From Rhodoferax saidenbachensis (GTDB lineage: Bacteria > Pseudomonadota > Gammaproteobacteria > Burkholderiales > Burkholderiaceae_C), in assembly GCF_001955715.1 (NCBI RefSeq), contig NZ_CP019239.1, positions 558,001 to 622,000 on the forward strand: a stretch of DNA of 64,000 bases, read 5' to 3'. Within the stretch, counting starts at the first letter, position 1. Each line of letters opens with the position of its first letter. Of the stretch, positions 1-8,066 are shown piece by piece. The translations under genes were made by a program, and so were the position numbers. Under the pieces are notes generated by a model. The model ran no database searches, was not told the DNA's origin, and saw only the letters and a list, made by a program, of their open reading frames with translations.

Positions 1-313
1 TGACGGTGGAGTTGGACACCTGGCTGGCGGTGAGGCTTTCCACGATCTGGATGGTGACGGTGTCGCCCACCAGGCGGGCGCGGCGGTCTTCGAACGCCGG
101 ACGGTAGCTGGCGTTCTGGAACAGGCTGCCCGATGCAGGCTGGTTGGCCGCCGGCGCGGTGCTCGGAATGGGGCTGGCCTTGGGCTCGGCAAAGTCGACC
201 ACGACTTTTTGCGGCACCGACAGGCAACCACTGAGAAGCACTCCTCCCAGCAAATACATGCCAAAAAGGCCTGTAGCCCTCATGGATATTGCGCAACCAG
301 CTATTTTTTTCAT
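1..313 (-). CDS. flgH: Flagellar L-ring protein FlgH (3' part cut by window edge)
   Basis: Builds the outer-membrane L ring around the flagellar rod. The 104 visible codons hold a lipoprotein signal with lipobox LSGC (Cys30 from this start), a low-complexity linker, and the FlgH stretch 'FEDRRARLVGDTVTI' followed by a Gln/Glu-rich strand. It lies 8 nt downstream of flgG at the end of the flgBCDEFGH operon. The start is uncertain. The ATG at 313 gives a long signal; an in-frame ATG at 283 gives a more typical 20-residue lipoprotein signal and would leave the dispersed hairpin repeat (287-317) wholly intergenic. Neither start has a strong ribosome binding site. The C-terminal half lies outside the window. 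Confidence 0.9.
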   Translation of the reverse strand, partial: MKKIAGCAISMRATGLFGMYLLGGVLLSGCLSVPQKVVVDFAEPKASPIPSTAPAANQPASGSLFQNASYRPAFEDRRARLVGDTVTIQIVESLTASQVSNSTV

Positions 314-317
314 AGCA
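287..317 (+). repeat. Dispersed hairpin repeat, copy 1
   Basis: Pattern TATTGCGC - 4 nt - AGCTAT - 7 nt - ATAGCA, in which GCTAT and ATAGC can pair. The same arrangement recurs at 15209 and 21931 in the same orientation. This copy sits at the flgG/flgH junction and overlaps one of the two possible flgH starts. Confidence 0.6.
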
Positions 318-321
318 ACTT

Positions 322-1104
322 TCACAGCTGCCCGAGTTTTTGCAGCATCTGGTCTGAGGTCTGGATGGCCTTGGAGTTCATCTCATACGCGCGCTGGGTC
401 TGGATCATGGTGACCAGCTCCTGCACCACGTTGACGTTGGATGTTTCCAGGAAACCCTGCATCAGGCCGCCCAGACCGTTCACGCCGGGCGTGCCCACAT
501 TGGGTTGGCCCGAGGCGACGCTTTCGGCGTACACGTTCTGCCCCTTGGGGTCCAGACCGGCCGGGTTGATGAAGCTGGCGGTGGTGATGGTGCCCAGGTT
601 TTGCGGGGTAGTGGTGCCTGGCACGGTGGCAGAGACGGTACCGTCCTGGGCAATCGTGAGGCCGGTGGCGTTGGCCGGCACGGTGATGCCGCCCGCGACC
701 AGCAGGCCGTTGGAGTTGACCATGCGCCCTGCGTTGTCGAGCTGGAACGCACCGTCACGGGTGTAACCAATGGTGCCGTCGGGCATGGTGAGCTGGAAGA
801 AGCCATTGCCCTGGACGGCTACGTCCAAGGTGTTGCCGGACTGTTGCAGGTTGCCTTGCGAGAAGCTGCGGCTGGTGGCCACGGTGCGCACACCCAGGCC
901 AACCTGCAGGCCGGTGGGCAGCGTGGACTGCTCTGACGTGTTGGAGCCCACCTGGCGCAGGTTTTGGTACATCAGGTCTTCGAAAACGGCGTGCGCCTTT
1001 TTGAAGCCGTTGGTGGAGACGTTGGCCAGATTGTTGGAAATGACGTCCAGCTGCATTTGCTGGGCTTCCATGCCGGTCTTGGATATCCAGAGGGAATTGA
1101 TCAT
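322..1104 (-). CDS. flgG: Flagellar distal rod protein FlgG
   Basis: Forms the distal rod of the flagellar basal body in the periplasm. The protein is 260 aa, the usual FlgG length. The N terminus (MINSLWISKTGMEAQQ, then 'NNLANVSTNGFK') is the flagellar-rod N-terminal motif. The C terminus ends in 'EMNSKAIQTSDQMLQKL', the matching C-terminal helix that packs with it. It follows flgF by 11 nt in the flgBCDEFGH operon. The start is the only ATG before the motif and has AGG upstream. Confidence 0.97.
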   Translation of the reverse strand: MINSLWISKTGMEAQQMQLDVISNNLANVSTNGFKKAHAVFEDLMYQNLRQVGSNTSEQSTLPTGLQVGLGVRTVATSRSFSQGNLQQSGNTLDVAVQGNGFFQLTMPDGTIGYTRDGAFQLDNAGRMVNSNGLLVAGGITVPANATGLTIAQDGTVSATVPGTTTPQNLGTITTASFINPAGLDPKGQNVYAESVASGQPNVGTPGVNGLGGLMQGFLETSNVNVVQELVTMIQTQRAYEMNSKAIQTSDQMLQKLGQL

Positions 1105-1115
1105 GGTGTTTTCCT

Positions 1116-1856
1116 TTAGCCTTGCAGGCCAAGCAGTTGTCCGGCGGCGCGATCGTTGGATTCGGCGGTTTGCACCAGGCGCATTTGCACTTCAAACTGG
1201 CGCGCGGTCTGGATCATTCCGACCATGGTTTCTACAGCGCTGACGTTGGAGCCTTCGAGCGTTCCCGGCATCAGGCGGGCGGTGTCGTCGGCCTGTAGCG
1301 GGTCGCCGGAGAGGCTGCGGAACAGCCCGTCATCACCGCGCTTGAGCGGGTCGTCGGCATTGGGGGTAACCAGCTTGAGCCGGCCAATGTTGTTGCCGGG
1401 CTGGTTGCCGATCTTGGCGCTCACATTGCCATCGTTGCTGATGGACACTTCGGCGCCTGCCGGAACGGTGATGGGCGCGCCGCCGGCCGACATCGCGGGC
1501 AGGCCATTGCCTGTCATCAACGTGCCGTCGGTGCTGACTTCAAAGTGGCCGTTGCGGGTATAGGCCTCGTTGCCATCGACGCCTTGCACGGTGAACCAGT
1601 TGTTGGCGCTGGGCATGGCATCCAGGCTGCGGTCGGTGCGCATGGCCGGGCCGGGCTGGTCTTTGAATCCGGCGGTGGCTTCCAGTGCAAAGACGCGGGT
1701 GGTGGCGCCGTCGCCACGCAGCGGTACCGCACGGTAGGTGGCCAGTTGCGCCCGAAAGCCGTTGGTCGAGACATTGGCCAGGTTGTTGGACAGGACTGCC
1801 TGGCGACTCGCCGCCGCAGTGGCACCTGTCATGGCGGTGTAGATGAGGCGGTCCAT
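1116..1856 (-). CDS. flgF: Flagellar proximal rod protein FlgF
   Basis: Proximal rod component of the flagellar basal body. The 246-aa protein begins MDRLIYTAMTGATAAASRQ and has 'NNLANVSTNGFRAQ' within the first 40 residues. A central FlgE/F/G-like domain follows ('YTRNGHFEVSTDGTLMT'), and the C terminus is 'MIQTARQFEVQMRLVQTAE'. The starting MDxLIY is characteristic of FlgF rather than FlgG. It is downstream of flgE and upstream of flgG in the rod/hook operon. Confidence 0.96.
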   Translation of the reverse strand: MDRLIYTAMTGATAAASRQAVLSNNLANVSTNGFRAQLATYRAVPLRGDGATTRVFALEATAGFKDQPGPAMRTDRSLDAMPSANNWFTVQGVDGNEAYTRNGHFEVSTDGTLMTGNGLPAMSAGGAPITVPAGAEVSISNDGNVSAKIGNQPGNNIGRLKLVTPNADDPLKRGDDGLFRSLSGDPLQADDTARLMPGTLEGSNVSAVETMVGMIQTARQFEVQMRLVQTAESNDRAAGQLLGLQG

Positions 1857-1873
1857 GGCAGTCTAGCTTGGGG

Positions 1874-3136
1874 TTAGCGCAGGTTGACCAGGGTGCTGAG
1901 CACCTGATCCTGCGTCTTGATGGTCTGTGCATTGGCCTGGTAGGCGCGTTGCGCGGTCATCATGTTGACCAGCTCGGCCGTGAGGTCCACGTTGGACTCT
2001 TCCACGGCGCCCGAGCGCAATTCGCCAAACTTGCCAACGCCGGCCGCGCCCAGGATCGGCTGGCCGGAGGTAAACGTCGCCAGGTATTCGCCGCTGCCTA
2101 CCGGGGCCAGACCCTGGACATTGCGGAAGTCGGCCAGTGCGATCTGCCCGCGGGACTGGGTTTGGCCATTCGAGTAGCGGGTGGTGATGACGCCCGTGGC
2201 TTCGATGGTGACGCCAGTGAGTTCGCCTGCGGTGTAGCCGTCCTGGCTCAGGTTGGACACGTTGAACGAGGCACCGTATTGGGTGACACCCAGAGCGTTG
2301 ACCGAGACATCAAAGGGCGGAACGATGCTGGGGGCCACCGGTGTGAGTCGCAGGGTGCCAGCGCCGCCTACGTCTGTGGGAAAGGTGGTCTCTGCCGGCA
2401 CGAGTGCGCCATTGGCATCGAATACCAGCGTGCCGACATTGGTGGTGCCGGCAGGGTCGGTGAAAACGGACCATGCGTCCCGGGTGGCCGCAACGGGTGG
2501 GGTGGCTGTGGCCGGGTCAATTTTGACGAAATACAGGCTGACCGGAAGTGCCACGCCTTGTGAGTCATAGACAGTCAGAGAGGTGCCGTAGGTGGAGACG
2601 GGCGTAGGCGGTGTTTGTGTCGCGGCAATGGGCGCGCGGGCATCCAGGTTGAATTCGGCGGTGATGGCGGTTGTTGCGCTGGCCGGAATCGGGGCGCCAG
2701 TGGGCAGCACCATCTTGATCGGCGTGGTTCCCAACTGCACGCCCGTCAAGCTGGTTGCGTAACCCATGACATTGGCGCCGGTGTTGGTGATGATGTTGCC
2801 GTCTTTGTCGAGTTTGAACTGGCCATCGCGGGTATAGGCCGTGGTGCCATCGGTCTTGGTGATCTGGAAGAAACCACCGCCATTGATGGCAACGTCCAGG
2901 CTGTTGCCGGTGATGTTGATGTTGCCTTGCGAGAACTGCTGCGATACCGTGGCCACGGCCACCCCGATGCCGGAGCCGCCACCGCCGCCGGTGCCCAGCG
3001 ACGAGGACACCAGGTCGGCAAATTCGGCGCGTGAATACTTCATGCCCACGGTGTTGGCGTTGGCGATGTTGTTGCCGATCACATCCAGGTTTTTGCTGGA
3101 GGCGTTCAAGCCGGAGAGTCCTGTCTGAAAGCTCAT
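1874..3136 (-). CDS. flgE: Flagellar hook protein FlgE
   Basis: Polymerises into the flexible hook that links rod and filament. The 420-aa protein starts MSFQTGLSGLNASSKNLDVIGNNIANANTVG (written here only as its two motifs: SFQTGLSGLNA and GNNIANANTVG) and ends with 'MMTAQRAYQANAQTIKTQDQ', the classic hook C terminus. A variable D2 region of Ala/Thr/Val-rich sequence lies between about residues 150 and 310. It follows flgD, whose product caps the growing hook. Length is within the normal range for betaproteobacterial FlgE. Confidence 0.97.
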   Translation of the reverse strand: MSFQTGLSGLNASSKNLDVIGNNIANANTVGMKYSRAEFADLVSSSLGTGGGGGSGIGVAVATVSQQFSQGNINITGNSLDVAINGGGFFQITKTDGTTAYTRDGQFKLDKDGNIITNTGANVMGYATSLTGVQLGTTPIKMVLPTGAPIPASATTAITAEFNLDARAPIAATQTPPTPVSTYGTSLTVYDSQGVALPVSLYFVKIDPATATPPVAATRDAWSVFTDPAGTTNVGTLVFDANGALVPAETTFPTDVGGAGTLRLTPVAPSIVPPFDVSVNALGVTQYGASFNVSNLSQDGYTAGELTGVTIEATGVITTRYSNGQTQSRGQIALADFRNVQGLAPVGSGEYLATFTSGQPILGAAGVGKFGELRSGAVEESNVDLTAELVNMMTAQRAYQANAQTIKTQDQVLSTLVNLR

Positions 3137-3179
3137 GGTATGTACCTCTGGGTCACTGCCGTTGGGGTGTGGGAATCAA

Positions 3180-3845
3180 TTAAAGAATGGCCTGGATGTC
3201 GCCGTATGCCACGGCATTGCGGCCCGAGAGCTCTACCGTCATGGATCCGTTCTTGGTGCCGACGGCAACCACCGTGTCATGGGCCAGCGCGGTGTTTTTG
3301 ACGGCCACACCCTTCAGGGTGGCGGTCACCTTGAAGGTCGGGCTGCCGGCCTTGTCGGTGTACTTGGACGCATCCCATGAGAAACCGGTCAGACCTTCCG
3401 ACTGGGCGCCCAGTTCAATGGTGTCCACCACCTTGCCGCCGGGTGTCAGGATCTGTACCGTGACCTTGTCGGCCTTTCCCTCCAGGTCGACCGCACCGGC
3501 GGCCTTGCCGTTCAGGATAGTCAGTGTGTCGGATTTCACCAGCACGCTTTTGCCGATAATGGACGAGCCCTGCATGACCTGCATGCCGGTGAACTGACTG
3601 GACAGCGTTTTCACGGTCTCGTTGAGCTGGTTGATGCCCGACACGGTGTTGATCTGCGCCATCTGGCTGGTCATCTGCGCGTTGTCCATGGGGTTCATGG
3701 GGTCCTGGTTGTTCAACTGCGCCACCAGCAGTTTCAGGAAACGCTCTGTCTGCTCTTCGGCGGCATTCTGCGCGGTCTTGGTGGTGGTGGCACCAAACAG
3801 GTTGCTGCTGTCTGCCGTGTTGATATTGTTGTTGCTGGTAAGCAT
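3180..3845 (-). CDS. flgD: Flagellar hook-capping protein FlgD
   Basis: Scaffold that sits at the tip of the growing hook and guides FlgE assembly. The 221-aa protein has the FlgD hallmark at about residues 35-70 ('FLKLLVAQLNNQDPMNPMDN' followed by an MTSQ-type segment). A FlgD Tudor/Ig-like region follows, with 'GKSVLVKSD' and 'VDTIELGAQ'. It lies between flgC and flgE, the standard position. Confidence 0.96.
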   Translation of the reverse strand: MLTSNNNINTADSSNLFGATTTKTAQNAAEEQTERFLKLLVAQLNNQDPMNPMDNAQMTSQMAQINTVSGINQLNETVKTLSSQFTGMQVMQGSSIIGKSVLVKSDTLTILNGKAAGAVDLEGKADKVTVQILTPGGKVVDTIELGAQSEGLTGFSWDASKYTDKAGSPTFKVTATLKGVAVKNTALAHDTVVAVGTKNGSMTVELSGRNAVAYGDIQAIL

Positions 3846-3866
3846 GCGTGCTACTCCTTATGTGGC

Positions 3867-4271
3867 CTATTGGCCCATCTGCAGTGTTTTGAGCAACAGG
3901 GTCTTGGCCGTATTCATGACTTCGACGTTGTTCTGGTAGGACCGGGAGGCGGAGATCATGTTGACCATCTCCTCGACCGGGTTCACATTGGATTGCGTGA
4001 TGTAGCCATCGGCATCGGCCGAGGGGTGGGTCGGGTTGTGGGTGCGGCGCAGGGGCTCGTTGCTTTCCTTGATAGAACTGACCTTGACCCCGGAGGATGC
4101 CTCGGAGCCCATGGGCACCGTCTCGAACACCACCTGCCGGCTTTTGTAGCCCTGGCCGTCTGGGCCTGCCACGGCGTCGGCATTGGCCAGGTTACTGGCC
4201 ACCACGTTGAGGCGCTGCGACTGTGCGCTGACCGCACTGCCGGAGACGCTGAAGATGGAAAACATGGACAT
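3867..4271 (-). CDS. flgC: Flagellar proximal rod protein FlgC
   Basis: Rod protein of the basal body. The protein is 134 aa, the usual FlgC length. It has 'VVASNLANADAVAGPDGQGYK' split around the typical FlgC insertion and the C-terminal signature 'NPVEEMVNMISASRSYQNN'. It is downstream of flgB by about 30 nt and upstream of flgD. Confidence 0.96.
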   Translation of the reverse strand: MSMFSIFSVSGSAVSAQSQRLNVVASNLANADAVAGPDGQGYKSRQVVFETVPMGSEASSGVKVSSIKESNEPLRRTHNPTHPSADADGYITQSNVNPVEEMVNMISASRSYQNNVEVMNTAKTLLLKTLQMGQ

Positions 4272-4300
4272 GCTGTGGCTTCCTTATGCGGTCTGCGGCC

Positions 4301-4735
4301 TTATTGCCCCTGGATGGCGCTCAAGATGGACTTGGAACTGCCGTTAATAAAGCGAAGGGTGGCTTCGTAGCGCACCGAGTTGTCGACAAAATTGGCCCGT
4401 TCGCGGTCCAGATCGACGCTGTTGCCATCCATGGCCGGCTGGGTCTGGATGGTGTAGTCCAGTTTGGAGTCGCCCAGGCTGCCGGTGGTGCTCTGGATGG
4501 CGATATGCTTCGGGTGGGTAACCCCGCTGGAGGTGCCGCCCGAGGGTGCGCTGGGCCGCAGGGTGGTCTCGTGACCCAGGGCGGACTCCATCGCTTCCTT
4601 GAAGTTGACGTCGCGGCCCGAATAGCCGGGCGTGTCGGCATTGGCGATGTTGCTGGCGATCACCCGCTGGCGCTCGGCACGTACGACCAAGGCTTTCGCT
4701 TGGAAGTCCAGTGCGTTGGTCATATTGGCAAACAT
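4301..4735 (-). CDS. flgB: Flagellar proximal rod protein FlgB
   Basis: First rod subunit and first gene of the flgBCDEFGH operon. The 144-aa protein has the FlgB N terminus with 'RQRVIASNIANADTPGYSGR' near residues 22-42 and a C-terminal segment containing 'DRERANFVDNSVRYEATL'. It is divergent from flgA, with 177 nt between the two starts, a layout common to FlhDC-controlled flagellar systems. Confidence 0.96.
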   Translation of the reverse strand: MFANMTNALDFQAKALVVRAERQRVIASNIANADTPGYSGRDVNFKEAMESALGHETTLRPSAPSGGTSSGVTHPKHIAIQSTTGSLGDSKLDYTIQTQPAMDGNSVDLDRERANFVDNSVRYEATLRFINGSSKSILSAIQGQ

Positions 4736-4912
4736 AAATCACCTTTGCTGGGGGTGTCGAAGCACATGGCAGGTGCCAATCCATTCGACGTGGGGCAATT
4801 ATGGGAAAACCTTTAATTTTTTAGACCCCGAATAGAGGGGTGAATGCCGGGTATTTGCAGCGGTTCCCCGGGGGCATGGGTGCCTATAGTTTGTGCATGT
4901 CAGGAGAGAACC
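4736..4912. promoter_or_regulatory. Divergent flgB/flgA control region
   Basis: This 177-bp gap separates the leftward flgB operon from the rightward flgA-flgM-flgN genes and must hold promoters for both. A small dyad (ACCCC at 4825-4829, GGGGT at 4837-4841, 7-nt spacer) lies next to an AT-rich stretch. In known FlhDC systems these are class 2 promoters activated by FlhD4C2; I could not identify the binding box by eye. Confidence 0.4.
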
Positions 4913-5650
4913 ATGCGCTGCTTTGATGCACCCCAAATAAGGACCTGGGCCTTCACCGTTCTGGGCGGGTTGGCGTGCCTGGCCGCAGGTGCGGCATCGG
5001 CGCAGGCCCCGGCAGCACCCGATTTCCGGGAGCTGGCGCAGAACTGGTTGAGCGGTGCTTTGCAGAGCGCGCTGCCGGCGGATGCCAGCCATTTGCGCCT
5101 GGAGGCGGTGGTCGGCAACCTGGATGCGCGGCTGCGGCTGGCGCCTTGCGGCAATATTGAGCCCTACTTACCAGTGGGCGCCCGCTTGTGGGGCAAGAGC
5201 CGTGTCGGTTTGCGCTGTGTAGATGGCGTAAGCCGCTGGAATATTTCCCTGCCGGTGACCGTGAAAGCCGTCGGCACGGCATGGGTCATAAAGAACCATG
5301 TTCCTGCAGGCAGCCAGATTGGCGCGGGGGACGTGGTGGAGGCAGAAGTGGACTGGGCAGAAGAGTTCAACCCCGTGCTCAAGGACCGCAGTCTGTGGCT
5401 GGGGCAAACGGCCACCCGCATGTTGACCACGGGCCAGACCCTGCGCCAGGGCATGGTCAAGCCGGCACAGGTGTTTCAGGCCGGCGCCCAGGTTCGGGTG
5501 GTGGCGCAGGGGGCTGGTTTTGAGATTTCTTCCGATGCCCAGGCCTTGTCTGCCGGCGTGGTCGGGCAACTGGCCCGGGTGCGCATGGACAGCGGGCGTA
5601 TTGCTTCCGGCATCGTACTGGATACGCGAACAGTCAGAATTGACCTGTAA
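4913..5650 (+). CDS. flgA: Flagellar P-ring assembly chaperone FlgA
   Basis: Periplasmic chaperone needed to assemble the FlgI P ring. The 245-aa product begins MRCFDAPQIRTWAF and has a Sec signal peptide ending near 'ASAQA'. The C-terminal two thirds form an SAF-type domain with the FlgA segments 'GSQIGAGDVVEAEVDW' and 'VARVRMDSGRIASGIV'-like ending. The start at 4913 is chosen because AGGAGAG lies just upstream (4902-4908) and the signal peptide begins there; an earlier in-frame ATG at 4844 has no such support. It is divergent from flgB. Confidence 0.93.
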   Translation: MRCFDAPQIRTWAFTVLGGLACLAAGAASAQAPAAPDFRELAQNWLSGALQSALPADASHLRLEAVVGNLDARLRLAPCGNIEPYLPVGARLWGKSRVGLRCVDGVSRWNISLPVTVKAVGTAWVIKNHVPAGSQIGAGDVVEAEVDWAEEFNPVLKDRSLWLGQTATRMLTTGQTLRQGMVKPAQVFQAGAQVRVVAQGAGFEISSDAQALSAGVVGQLARVRMDSGRIASGIVLDTRTVRIDL

Positions 5651-5675
5651 ATGCAAACATTGATGCAAATTGCCC

Positions 5676-5702
5676 TAAAGTCGGTGAAGATTGCGCCGAT
5701 AG
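5676..5702 (+). promoter_or_regulatory. Sigma-28 (FliA) type promoter for flgM
   Basis: TAAAGTCG, 11-nt spacer, GCCGATAG. The FliA consensus in enteric bacteria is TAAAGTTT-N11-GCCGATAA, so 13 of 16 positions match with exact spacing. It lies 43 nt upstream of the flgM start, where FliA-dependent flgMN promoters are known to occur. Confidence 0.75.
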
Positions 5703-5744
5703 CAACCGTACGAGGCTACGAATACCGTAGTTTTGGAGAACGCA

Positions 5745-6080
5745 ATGAAAATAGGTCAACCCCCAGAAATTCCCCCGTCGGTCAACCCCGGCAGCGCTTC
5801 GGCCGCCCAAAAGGCAGCCCAGCAGCCCGCCACGGCAACGGCAGCAGCCAATGCGAACGCGAGCAAAAGCACGCGTTCGGCGGGCGTAGCGGTGACGGTG
5901 TCTACGCTGGCCCAGTCGCTGGAGAAATCCTCGAGCACACAGCCCGGCGATATCGATACCGAGAAGGTGGCGAGCGTGCGCTCTTCCATCGAAAACGGCA
6001 CTTACGTGGTCAATCCCGAAGCCATTGCCGACAAATTACTTTCCAACGCGCAGGAAATGCTCAACCGCACCACCCGTTGA
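5745..6080 (+). CDS. flgM: Anti-sigma-28 factor FlgM
   Basis: Binds and inhibits FliA until the hook is complete, when FlgM is exported. The 111-aa protein starts MKIGQPPEIPP, has a disordered Ala/Gln-rich N-terminal half, and a C-terminal FlgM core (about residues 75-108) with 'DTEKVASVRSSIENGTYVVN' and an 'AIADKLLS' helix. The ATG at 5745 has GGAG at 5735-5738; a TTG four codons earlier is unnecessary. A sigma-28 type promoter precedes it, giving the expected feedback on FliA activity. Confidence 0.93.
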   Translation: MKIGQPPEIPPSVNPGSASAAQKAAQQPATATAAANANASKSTRSAGVAVTVSTLAQSLEKSSSTQPGDIDTEKVASVRSSIENGTYVVNPEAIADKLLSNAQEMLNRTTR

Positions 6081-6082
6081 GC

Positions 6083-6117
6083 CAGGCCTGCGTACGGCTC
6101 CACGTACGAAAGGCCTG
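6083..6117 (+). promoter_or_regulatory. Intercistronic hairpin between flgM and flgN
   Basis: CAGGCCT (6083-6089) pairs with AGGCCTG (6111-6117), and CGTACG (6091-6096) with CGTACG (6103-6108), around a 6-nt loop. It fills nearly the whole flgM-flgN gap and ends 2 nt before the flgN ATG. No T-tract follows, so it is not a typical terminator. It could control flgN translation or protect the flgM message; that role is inferred. Confidence 0.5.
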
Positions 6118-6119
6118 AC

Positions 6120-6503
6120 ATGTCATCCCCCCATCTGGAACTCCAAATGAACCTCGTCGAGCAGCAGTTCGACGAGGTTTCTTGCGCTTTGCTGGACGCA
6201 GATCCCGCAGCACTTGAGCAGGCTTGCGCAGGCCTGCAGCAAACCGCGGTGGATTTCATCCAGTTGTCCTATCGCCAGGCCCCTGGCGGCGTGCTGCCGG
6301 CGGACATGGCGCAACGTGTCAAAGCGCTCGCCGAGGCCCTGCCCCTGTTGCGCGAAGGCTTGTACCGCAAGGCGGCGCTGGTCGAGAGGGCATTGCCTTT
6401 GCTGGTGCCTTCGTCCGGACAGCCCAGTACCTATGCCGGAGACAGTGCGCCCTATGCGAGCGCCATGCGCCAGTCGGGCGCTTTCAAGGTGGTCGCCGCC
6501 TGA
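6120..6503 (+). CDS. flgN: Flagellar export chaperone FlgN
   Basis: Cytoplasmic chaperone for the hook-filament junction proteins FlgK and FlgL. The 127-aa product is rich in helix-forming residues, with the N-terminal amphipathic segment 'LELQMNLVEQQFDEVSCALL' typical of FlgN-family coiled helices. Identification rests on size, helical character and position directly after flgM, because FlgN sequences are weakly conserved. It converges with fliA, 52 nt away. Confidence 0.8.
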   Translation: MSSPHLELQMNLVEQQFDEVSCALLDADPAALEQACAGLQQTAVDFIQLSYRQAPGGVLPADMAQRVKALAEALPLLREGLYRKAALVERALPLLVPSSGQPSTYAGDSAPYASAMRQSGAFKVVAA

Positions 6504-6555
6504 ATTTCGGGGGAGGAGCCAGCTTTGTGCTGGCCAGCTTGCTCTGGATGGCCGC

Positions 6556-7269
6556 TCAGTGGGAGCGCATCTTGGCCCGCAGGCGGGCAATCGACTGGCT
6601 GTGCAGCTGGCAAATACGGGATTCCGTCACGTCCAGTACCGCAGCGATTTCCTTCAGATTCATGTCCTGTTCGTAGTACATGCTCATGATGTACTGCTCC
6701 CGTTCGGGCAGCCCCTTGATGGCGGTGACCAGGGACTGGCGCAGGCGCTGGTCGCGCAACATGTTCAGAGGGTCTGCGCTGCTGTCGGCCACATGCCGGT
6801 CCAGGAACGTGTCGTCATCTTCACCGCGCGACATGTCTTCCAGGTACACCAGTTGGGTGCCGCGCACCTTGCCCAGCAAGCTCTGGTAATCCACCAGGCT
6901 GATGCCCAGCTCGGCCGCAATTTCGGACTCGGCGGGACTGCGACCCAGGCGGTGCTCCAGGCGCCGCATGGCCACTTCGATATCTTTTTGGCTCTTGCGT
7001 GATCCGCGCGACATCCAGTCGTTCTCGCGCAGCTCATCGAGCATGGCGCCACGAATGCGTTGGGTGGCAAAGGTCTCGAACTGCACCCCTTGTGAGGCTT
7101 CATACCGTGTCAGGGCGTCTGACAGGCCGATCAGCCCGACCTGGATCAGGTCATCCACTTCCACACTGGCCGGAAGCTTGGCCATCATGTGGTGGGCCAG
7201 GCGACGCACCAGCGGCTGGTACTGTTTGATCAGCGCATTGCGGTCCAACTGGCCCTTGGCGGTGTACAT
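6556..7269 (-). CDS. fliA: Flagellar sigma factor FliA (sigma-28)
   Basis: RNA polymerase sigma factor for late flagellar and chemotaxis genes. The 237-aa protein has region 2 ('VDDLIQVGLIGLSDAL', 'FETFATQRIRGAMLDELR'), region 3 ('LGRSPAESEIAAELGI') and region 4 with a helix-turn-helix ('MNLKEIAAVLDVTESRICQL'). Region 1.1 is absent, as in all FliA proteins. The ATG shares one base with the stop codon of the upstream flhG-like gene, so it is probably translated from the flhB-flhA-flhF operon. Confidence 0.97.
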   Translation of the reverse strand: MYTAKGQLDRNALIKQYQPLVRRLAHHMMAKLPASVEVDDLIQVGLIGLSDALTRYEASQGVQFETFATQRIRGAMLDELRENDWMSRGSRKSQKDIEVAMRRLEHRLGRSPAESEIAAELGISLVDYQSLLGKVRGTQLVYLEDMSRGEDDDTFLDRHVADSSADPLNMLRDQRLRQSLVTAIKGLPEREQYIMSMYYEQDMNLKEIAAVLDVTESRICQLHSQSIARLRAKMRSH

Positions 7270-8066
7270 CAGAAGGCCCTCGCGAAACGATCAGCCGGCT
7301 GCGTACGCGCCTGGTAGGCCCCACGCGAACGGGGGAAAGAGAGCGGGATGGCCGTTTCCAGCAAATGGGTGGACAGTCGACGCATGGCCGCATCCAGACG
7401 GGTTTCGTCTGCACAGAGATCGATGTTCAAGGCGTTCACTTCGTAGCCCAGGAAATTTCTGGCGCAGTCGCTCAAATGGCTGGTTACGTTGGCCGGATTG
7501 GCTGTCGCACTGCTTTGCCGTTCACCCATCATATTCAAAATGGTAGGCGCAAGGCGGGCGTTTAACAATAGCCGTTTTAATGCAAGGTAACTGGTCAGCA
7601 GTGAGTTCTTGACGGATGACACGGCCAACAAAGGGGTGACACCGCTGTCAACGAGCAAGAGCGCCAGCCACTCGGCCTTGGCGTACAGGATCACGACGCC
7701 ATTGGGGCTGGAAATAGGCGCCAATCGTTGCAGGCGCTGGACGGGCAGCGTGGTTTCCGCGGACAGATTCTGTATCCCGAGTGCGGAGGGAATCACCGAC
7801 CAGCCCGGGGCATCCTGTTCTTCCTCTTTATGGCGGAAGTTGTATTCGAGATGCTGTGAAAGCCCGGGGTTGGCCTCGGACTCCCGCTTGGTGGCATCCA
7901 GCACCGTCACTGCATAACCCAAACTGACCAGTGCAGAGCAAAGACGCCACAGCAGCGGCAGCTCGGTCTGGTCGTCGCCATGGCTCACCATGGCCACCAG
8001 ATGGGGGCCTGTGGGTGGTGCCAGTCCACGCAGACCGGCCGCCTGATCGGCGGGGAAATCAAGCAT
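7269..8066 (-). CDS. FlhG/MinD-like protein lacking the Walker A motif
   Basis: The 265-aa product occupies the place of flhG (fleN), between flhF and fliA, and overlaps flhF by 8 nt. The segment at about residues 22-58 ('LVAMVSHGDDQTELPLLW' then 'LCSALVSLGYAVTVLDAT') follows the fold order of a ParA/MinD N terminus: strand, P-loop, helix, strand ending in LDA. The GKGGVGKT P-loop is replaced by SHGDDQTE, with no lysine. The C-terminal half retains patches such as 'VVILYAKAEWLALLLV'. It therefore probably cannot bind or hydrolyse ATP in the normal way. FlhG normally limits flagellar number with FlhF; whether this form does is unknown. Confidence 0.6.
   Translation of the reverse strand: MLDFPADQAAGLRGLAPPTGPHLVAMVSHGDDQTELPLLWRLCSALVSLGYAVTVLDATKRESEANPGLSQHLEYNFRHKEEEQDAPGWSVIPSALGIQNLSAETTLPVQRLQRLAPISSPNGVVILYAKAEWLALLLVDSGVTPLLAVSSVKNSLLTSYLALKRLLLNARLAPTILNMMGERQSSATANPANVTSHLSDCARNFLGYEVNALNIDLCADETRLDAAMRRLSTHLLETAIPLSFPRSRGAYQARTQPADRFARAF

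Noticed and set aside
6518..6534. Stem-loop GCCAGC/GCTGGC between flgN and fliA
   Set aside because: Six-bp stem with no T-tract on either strand; too weak to call a terminator.
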